This document shows positions 57,023-64,000 of a DNA stretch of 64,000 nt, one piece after another; the first letter of the stretch is position 1, and each line of letters begins with the position of its first letter. The translations under genes and the position numbers were made by a program. The stretch comes from Russula earlei (taxonomy: Eukaryota; Basidiomycota; Agaricomycetes; Russulales; Russulaceae). The notes below the pieces were generated by a model that worked only from the letters and a program-made list of their open reading frames with translations, was not told the DNA's origin and made no database searches. Location of the stretch: the NCBI GenBank assembly GCA_025769875.1, contig JAGFNK010000109.1, positions 62,001 to 126,000 of the forward strand, in the 5' to 3' direction.

Positions 57023-59464
57023 TCTTCGGGAGCAGCATGATGACATGAATCTCTAAACAACGCTCACATAATAATTCACAACCAAACCGGCCGCCGGTCA
57101 AGCCGGCCGCTCACCGTCTTTTGAGTCATTTCCTTCCTCGGCTGGCTTCCGGGGCGTCCCGGTCCTGTTTGGCCTTTGGACATTGTTATTTCCATCTCAT
57201 CTTCCCCTCCTTGTCACGACCTTTTCCACACCACTGAGCCCGCATTGCGCCAAGATTGCCATGCACAAGCAACTCTGTACCACACCGCCATTGCTGTAGC
57301 CGTATCCGTCTGCAGCCCCCTGGAACCCTTTGCATCTCTTGTATCTGTTTCTAGAACAATCCGCTCGACATCGATTTACCTCCCAGCACTGCATGTTGCC
57401 GTCCTGTGTGCATTTCCTCTGTCTACGCTCACGCTCCCTTCATGTCATTCCTTTATCTCCCAATCCCCTGTCAAGGTTACTGACCTACGCAGTCACACTA
57501 ACTATTCGCCCCTATCTCACTGCATCTCACCGCGGTCGCTCGTTCATGTGATCCACACATCCGCCGTCAGTGCAATGCGCATACAGTCACTCTGCAGAAC
57601 TTCTTGGTCTTCAATCGGTCTCTTCTCTGTCACAGTCTGTTCTCTAAACTTGCGCTGCCCTCTGGGTCATCCCTCCCATCCACCTACCCTCATGCCGCAT
57701 ATACACACACCTGTATACCGTACATAGCATAAACCTAGATCTGCATCTCAAAAGCGCCTGCAATTCGCCGCCGTGCGCACATCACTATATCTCTTGGACC
57801 CCGTTCCCTTTCTTCGTCCGTGTTCGCTTTGTCGTTGCTCCTTTTGTTCCTTTGGATCTGAGCGTCGGGAATGGGTGAAAGCGAAGTGAATCATTGTTGT
57901 TTATTACTGTAGTTATTGTATATTTACAGTATTTAGGGGAAGAAATAGAAAGAAAGAAGTTTTGGATGATACGTTCGTTTTCGCGGTCATTTCCGTCTTG
58001 CTGATGTGCGGTCGCGATCGCGACTGGTCCGTCTACGCCCTCTGTCACTAGCCAGAACTAGAAGCAATGGAGAAAACGGGAGAAGAGACGATTCCAAAGG
58101 CAGCCAAGACACCGTGACCGGTGGCAGGCGTGACGGAACAAATAACGGCAAACAACGACTTGTCCCAAGATCGTCGTCCCAAATCGTCAGGGTGCATACC
58201 TAATATGCTCTCAAATGAGGTAATCCGGGCTCGTCGGGGCATGGCCTCCGCGCTGCCCATGCCCACACCCACGCCCACGCCCGCTCGCATGCACGCACCG
58301 ACCCTTCTCCCTGGCGTCAAGCAGCTGCGGGGAAGTGCCCTAAAAGGAGGTAATCTCGAACGATCACCCTCTCACCCTCTCACCACTCATCGATTCGATA
58401 TGACTCGAAAGGCCGTTTGACGCGACACATGTCCGACCCCCACTCCGGTGGTAGTAACATGACTACAATCGTCCACGATGTGACGTCGCACGCGCCCGAT
58501 GCAGTGGCGATCGAAGGACAGCGGATCGGGACGCAGCAGCATAAGCCGTAGAAACGGTATATGAACCCTTGTAGGGGCTCCTCTCCCTTCCACGCAACGC
58601 ATGCCAGTGTCCGCAACACAGCTTTTGGGACGAACGCGGGGTGAAGAGGTGGTCCGAGGGGTCTGTCGCCACATTTGACCCACACACCACAGCATTATGT
58701 ACCCTAACCACCGCATCGTCCTCGCGAAAGAGGTGCAAGACCAAAACCAATCAGCAGAATAAAAAGAAATGCTTCAGCATTGCCTCCTCCTCCACGCCCA
58801 CCCCCCTTTCTCGGGGCGTGCGGTGTTGTAGGTGATGATCGCCCGCGCTTCTGGCAAGGATCTGCTGTGTAAATCAGGGTCACTGTGGGACGCCGTGCGG
58901 TTTGCGAGACACTGGTCGGAGTTCGACCCAACCTTTCCAAAAGGGAGAGATAACACGGGATGACGTGCGGTCGAGCGCCGACACGAGCTGGGGTGGCCTA
59001 CAGCAGCTGCTACCTTTCAGGAAGGGACGCCACCCGTGGGAAGGAGGTGGGGAAGGGGGGGGGGGGTTGGTGAGGTGAGGCATGCTAGCGAAACGAGGCC
59101 TCGGGAAGTCAAAAGCAGCGAGTAATGTGTGATCGCACAGGGCAACGTGTCCTGTCCAAAAGCTGATGTGACTAGTTCTCGTAAGGAACGGCCCAGAGGT
59201 GATGCCATTTCTCTCAGAAATGTTGGATCGCACCGATTTAGAATGCCTCGAGGAGGCTGCCTGTCGGTGCCGTTGCGCATCCCACGGCCCCAGGGACGGG
59301 CTATATCTCCGCGCTGCTCCAGCGTAACCACACCGGGGCTCAGGGACCCGGGGCCAGGCCATGGCATTGCGCAACCCTCGAAGTTAACCGGAAGGCGTGG
59401 CCGCCTTGACCTGACCCGGAAGCCTGAGACAGCCGTTAAATACGCATCAGCACCAGGAGCGTTC
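57023..59464. other. Intergenic region, no supported gene
   Basis: 57176-57727 (plus) is a pyrimidine-rich open frame that looks compositional rather than coding. 57880-57950 is AT-rich and may include a transcript end. Several overlapping frames at 58006-58750 are unsupported. A run of 12 G lies at 59055-59066. Confidence 0.4.
58256..58282 (-). other. Potential G-quadruplex motif
   Basis: Five CCC tracts separated by exactly 3 nt each on the plus strand, so the minus strand has five GGG tracts with 3-nt loops. Confidence 0.7.
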
Positions 59465-59557
59465 GAGCTGCTCTCTCCATCCCCTCCCTTCGATACCACC
59501 ACCCACCGCCCCCCACCTCCACCTACGACTCTTCCCACTCCTTACCAAAAAAAAATA
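59465..59557 (+). promoter_or_regulatory. CT-rich leader upstream of the 59558 gene
   Basis: C/T-rich stretch ending in CCTTACC and an A-run right before the ATG at 59558. Pyrimidine-rich leaders near transcription starts and A-rich start contexts are common in filamentous fungi. Confidence 0.5.
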
Positions 59558-60650
59558 ATGCTCGCCATCTTCGCCGTCCCGCATTCGTCCTCGCCCAGTT
59601 CCGCTGAAGACGCGGCGCAGCCGTGGCACAAAGTCCGCGCGTGGTTCTCACGCGAGCGAGGCCGCGCAGGAAGGATACTGCAGGTAGCCCTCCTCGGAGC
59701 TGCTCGAGCCGCATCGGCATCGACAAACGCGGTAACCTCGACACCACACAGATCAACGGTCGGACACGCCGTATGGGACAACCGGCCTGAGATGGAATCA
59801 CGGCTTCGCGATACGCAGCTGACGATGTTTGACTGGGTCAACGTCCGACGAGCCGAGGAGTATCAGAAGATGGTGGACGGCGCCCTGCCTCCCATCCCGT
59901 CTGAGACAGAGACGGGAAGCAGAACGCACACCGTAAGGGTACGTTCGCCTCCCCCCGCAGACGCAGCCGAATTCCTGGCTCACGCTTTTCCCAGAGGAAG
60001 CCTGTCCCACCTCTGGACAACTTACGAGATGAGGGCGAACTAGGCGAGCCTCATCTGGTCAAAGCTGGTGAGTGGACAATCCCCAAGTGAACGGATATCC
60101 ACGGTTTAACAAGTTTCATCCCAGCAGCAGGTTCACAGGACGACGACCGCCACGAATCACCTCACACGTGGCCCGGGACGTTCCCAGGTTCGCCACACGA
60201 CTTGCAAGATAGTGTAAGCGATCAAGAGGAGGACAGCGACCAAGACTCTTATGACCAAGATATGGACTACATGCCAGGAGACAGCGACAGCGAGGACGAC
60301 ACATGGGATCGAGGGTTGGTCGTAGCCGAAATGTGCAGCAGATGGGGCTGGACCCTGGAGGATGTATTGGAGACTCTGGAACAGCCGGGCCTGTGCGGAA
60401 GACGTAAGTGCTCGCGGGAGAAGGGTATCTTACGTGCGTGATAGCCTCACGCCGTCGGCTACTAGTAGTACGACGGACGTTGACAGGGATGTCTCCTCGC
60501 CATGCCGTGCATAGCGGAAAATCGACTGGTTCTCGTGATCAGTACATGATAACTTATTTATTTATTGACATCCACGCGACTTACGCACCTACTGATGATA
60601 TAATTCATGCATTAGCCCGTTTTCATAAATCTGCTGTGGCATACAACTAG
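59558..60650 (+). CDS. Acidic protein of unknown function
   Basis: Proposed exons are 59558-59938, 59995-60067, 60131-60403 and 60487-60650, with introns GTACGT...CCAG (56 nt), GTGAGT...CAG (63 nt) and GTAAGT...ACAG (83 nt). The product has a basic N-terminal part (KVRAWFSRERGRAGRILQ, RAEEYQKMVDGALPPIP), a middle reading RKPVPPLDNLRDEGELGEPH, a strongly acidic stretch (DQEEDSDQDSYDQDMDY, then DSDSEDDTWDRG) and a conserved-looking end, WGWTLEDVLETLEQPGLCG. If the last intron is not spliced the frame stops at 60441, giving a product about 40 residues shorter. The AT-rich look of 60540-60620 makes the last exon the weakest. The start was chosen at 59558 because the longer upstream frame (from 59129) is Arg/Pro-rich noise. 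No family recognised. Confidence 0.65.
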
Positions 60651-63600
60651 CGAATGCGTGGCCGCGTCCGCGTCAAACTTGCTGCAAAAAAAAAAAGAAA
60701 GTAAAAGGAAAGACATGCCACAGCTTCCTTTGAGCGCTCTTCCCCTTTTGGCAGGGAGGATCAGGCGAGGATTTGTTCGAGTCAATGTGGCGAGGGCGTC
60801 CGATGGCCGATGTCGGCCGTCGAATGCGCGGGGCACTTCTCTCATTTCCGTTGCAAGACCAAGAGCAGAGAGATGACTCGATGTCGGCACCTTTTTGAAG
60901 GAGTTCTGACTGTCACCTCGCTGCTCCAGGCAGGCGCCAAGGCCGTCGAAAGAGGGGTAGCAGAGGTTCCTTGAACAAGTGAGCCGGCCCACCGATTTGG
61001 TTTGGTGTGATGAATCACCCCTGGAGGGCCAGTCCTTAGTGCCGATTAGTAAGGAGTCAGCCTGCTTATCGTGCGGGTGCGTGTAGTCTGAACACTATGC
61101 GGCTGTCAGCGAGCAGGCTGCCTGCGACACTACACGGTTAGCCAGCCTCCGATCAGCCTCCAGCACGAACTTCATCTTCTACTCGTGGTCATGCCACAGG
61201 GATTCGTGCATGGCCCAGGCCACTCCTCTCCCGAAACGTGCGGCAGCAGCAGGGCAGCGGAAACGACAAACGAATCCTCACCCAGGGCAAGCTTGGTAGA
61301 GCGCTCGATTAATGTCTTTTGTGTTTGTGATCGAATGTAAAGTTGACTTGCCTCGCGTCGTTGCCATCTTTACCATGTCAGTCGTGTTCGAGTATTTCAA
61401 AACTGTTCCGGTTCACCAAACGCGCGGTTAGCGAGGCCGATGAACAGAAGGCCTGTTTTGGTCGGACCTTTTTCGATCCGCGTACGAAGAGCGGGGCGTT
61501 GATGTGATCAAGTAAAGGTGTAGACCAGAAACAGCGGAAGGATCAGGTCGGAGCCCCAGAAAGTGTGATACCTGAACGCCCCGGGCGCTTTGAAGAGCGC
61601 AGCCAAAGTTGAAATGTGAACCCAGGTGGAAGCGCCGTACGCGATGGTCCCCCGCTCGGCCCAACGCTCTCGTGGTAAGAGCGCCAATAACATACGACAG
61701 TAAACTTCGAATCACGGAAGAAATCCCGTTTCCACGTGAGAGCGCAAGGCACGGCGATTTTTTCCCAGTTGCAAGTTTTGCGCAGCAGCGGCACGAAACC
61801 GGTCGGATGAGGGCAGGCCCCGTGTCTCACGGGCTGCCGGTCCCAGAAAACTCTCGAGGCTTGGCTTGCACTTTGTCCAAAACTCGAGCCGCGCGCGGGG
61901 GGAGTCGCACGATGGCATCGGGTCGGCCTTTCAACACAAGGACGCTCGAGAACCAATCCCACGAGCTGCACCCGACCGACCGCGTCGAGACGAACGCGCA
62001 GAAATTGAGAGGTTGGCGGGCCTTCGCGTGCAACCGCCAAAACCTGTTCGGCTAGCGCTTTTCTTTAACGATGGAAGTCCCGGACGGACAGACGAGAACA
62101 TTCGCCAATACGAGGCGGTTGAAGTCAAATAGCTTCCCCCCCTTGCTTCTGTCCGCGTACTTTGTCGAGCGTCTTTAGGATGGACAGGTGGGAACGCGGG
62201 AGAAGCAAATCGATGATTAGCGTTCATGCCCCACACTGGCACTCGGACTTTGTAGCCAGCGAAAATAGGCATATAGAGGGACCATTCGGAGCGACCCCGA
62301 GGAGAAGGCCCTGTCAAGGAAAGCAGGCATGGAAGAAAAAAGAGGTTGCCCTGACTCTCCGCAGCATTTGCTGATGGTCACTGGCAAGGCCCCGGCCAGT
62401 TTGTGGACCCGTATAACCCTATTCGGACGGCGCATGCCATCTTGCCCCAAATTCAGACAGTTAATCGGCGATGATGCTGGGAGCTCTCATTTACAACATA
62501 GCCTAAACCACAGCAATAAATCAATTGTTCGGGGTTCGAAATGCAACTCTCCCCAAGACTTGGGTGCCGAATAATGAGGTGAACGTTCCGGTGGAAATTG
62601 CCAGTGTTCGGTTTGGAAAGCTGATATGACAGTCGCGCCGACTCGGATCTTTAATCTGTAATGACATGAGAACCTTGCAAGAATAACGGCCCAAGAAGTG
62701 AGACGTTCAGTATTTGCGCGCTTAGGCTGCTCCTCGGGAACGAGTCTCACGATCACGATGGGTGGGGCCATGGGCATCGGAAGAAGCCGAACGCTTCTTG
62801 TTTGCAAACAACCAGTCGCGATCAAGCAAGGTACGACTCCATGTGGATCTCGCTAGGAAATAATACTCGATCTGTTCGAATTCATTTCCCCCTAGTGTTC
62901 TTATTCGAAATATGACGTAGTCATAAAAGAAGCTTCTGTCCCAACAACACGAGGCTACCCAGCGGCTTCAACTGTAGTTGCTGCGTTCAGGTCGGAAAAT
63001 CCTGCGAGGCATGTTTAAGACTGCAGCGAAGATGCCCAGCCAGGGGACCGCCCCTTGAATCGAGACCGTGGCGACGCGTCTTGAGCGCATATTTCCATAA
63101 GGCTCGGAGCAGACTCCCGCTACGAACCAGCCATGACGCGTTAAATGAATGGATTTTTTTAATTGCCGGTGAAAACCGAGGTGCGAGGAACTAGGGACTC
63201 GGCCAACTGCGTCACTCTGGGATACTGCTGAACGTCTCAGCAGGAATTCGTCCATGTAATCAAGGCAGAGCAATGGATCCGTCAGATCATGTTTCATGTG
63301 ATAAGTTTGACAAGTTGTAGTTGTTGAGGCTTTGCATTCGCTCCATTGTGGGGCAGATAAAGCCAGACTGGGCTAGGAACGTGATTTGCTCAAAGACTCA
63401 TCCGGAACACACTTCCGGGATGGCCCACGCTTCCCATGGCGCGTATGCATCTTGGTGTAGGTGATTCCGTTGTCCCAAGAAGTAAGTGTGGGATGAAAAT
63501 TTGTCTGGGATCTAGAGTCGCCGTGTTATCTGGTCATGCGCTATTCATGACAGGCCATTAGAGCGGTTCTGGGAAGTTTGCTGCACTTGAACGGTCCTTC

Positions 63601-64000
63601 CATGGCTATTGAAGTTCTGGTTTTTGGATGGACACGCAACTACGCTTGTGGGTCGTGGCTATCGACTTGGGGCTGTTCGGTTCCAAACTTCCAATCTAGG
63701 GCTCAGAACAATATGCAAGTTTGTAACCCCAAGTAGGAAGATGGGTCTCTGGACGTGGTTGGCGAAGGCTCAACCTCCCTTCCATGCAGCATTGGCATCA
63801 GAGTCGTGATACACTCTACAAGGCATTACGCGGTACCCTCTTATGTGACTGACGATATCTACCTGTTGTGCTGCACGACCCGTGAACGTTAAGGTCCTAG
63901 GGACGTCCAAGGCCGGCCTTTCAGCTTTCCGTTCCAAAGACTCCCCTCCCATAGCAGATGGTTGAGTCTCAAGGCCAACTCTGAATTTATTGGTTTACCT
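60651..64000. other. Right end of window, no supported gene
   Basis: CpG-rich, apparently unique sequence. Open frames of 60-165 codons occur on both strands, often overlapping (for example 61543-62040 minus and 61609-62055 plus). None shows a domain, a clear codon bias or a supported exon chain. No transposon ends found. Confidence 0.4.

Noticed and set aside
57176..57727. 183-codon plus-strand frame
   Set aside because: Pyrimidine-rich composition explains the lack of stops. No domain and no clear codon bias.
59129..59557. Upstream extension of the 59558 gene to an ATG at 59129
   Set aside because: The extra 143 residues are Arg/Pro-rich without structure, and a CT-rich leader with an A-rich start context sits right before 59558.
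62520..62560. GGTTCGAA as a possible tRNA B box
   Set aside because: No A box at the right distance and no cloverleaf could be formed.

Overview
This window looks like nuclear DNA of a filamentous basidiomycete, most likely an agaricomycete. The support is short (55-65 nt) GT-AG introns, a degraded HNH-nuclease gene of a family common in mushroom genomes, Helitron, Ty1/copia, Ty3/gypsy, Tad-like LINE and MULE transposons of fungal type, and no sign of operons or ribosome binding sites. Species was not determined.

Layout. Positions 1-2,512 hold non-repetitive sequence and a minus-strand HNH-endonuclease pseudogene. Positions 2,545-50,583 are a dense island of nested transposable elements. The right flank (50,584-64,000) is CpG-rich, largely unique sequence. 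It carries two convincing intron-containing host genes of unknown function (55,372-57,022 and 59,558-60,650) and a few weak coding candidates.

The island, left to right: an apparently intact Helitron with a three-exon RepHel gene (3,882-8,822); an intron-rich, modular repeat called E (copy E1, about 9,600-13,260); solo LTRs, including one 962-bp LTR split by another LTR that is itself split, and by a 3.7-kb copia element (14,519-20,410); a degraded Ty3/gypsy element (24,692-29,072) with two solo LTRs inside it; a second, CpG-poor copy of repeat E (E2, 29,730-34,660); a copia element (35,735-44,779) split by a LINE (38,060-44,460) that is itself split by three solo LTRs; and two MULEs in tandem (45,505-50,573). 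Two MITEs with TAA target duplications are present.

Nested order can be read from target-site duplications (TSDs). I found matching 5-bp TSDs for thirteen LTRs or LTR elements, a one-mismatch 5-bp TSD for another LTR, a 15-bp TSD for the LINE, 10-bp TSDs for the MULEs and 3-bp TSDs for the MITEs. Removing the insertions from the most complex LTR returns exactly the 962 bp seen in intact copies. Most elements are dead. Stops, frameshifts and lost catalytic residues are frequent, and many fit CpG to TpG/CpA decay. Only the Helitron reading frame is clearly open throughout.

LTR families are labelled here A, B, C, D and F for convenience. Strands of solo LTRs are inferred from the orientation of a TATA-like box.
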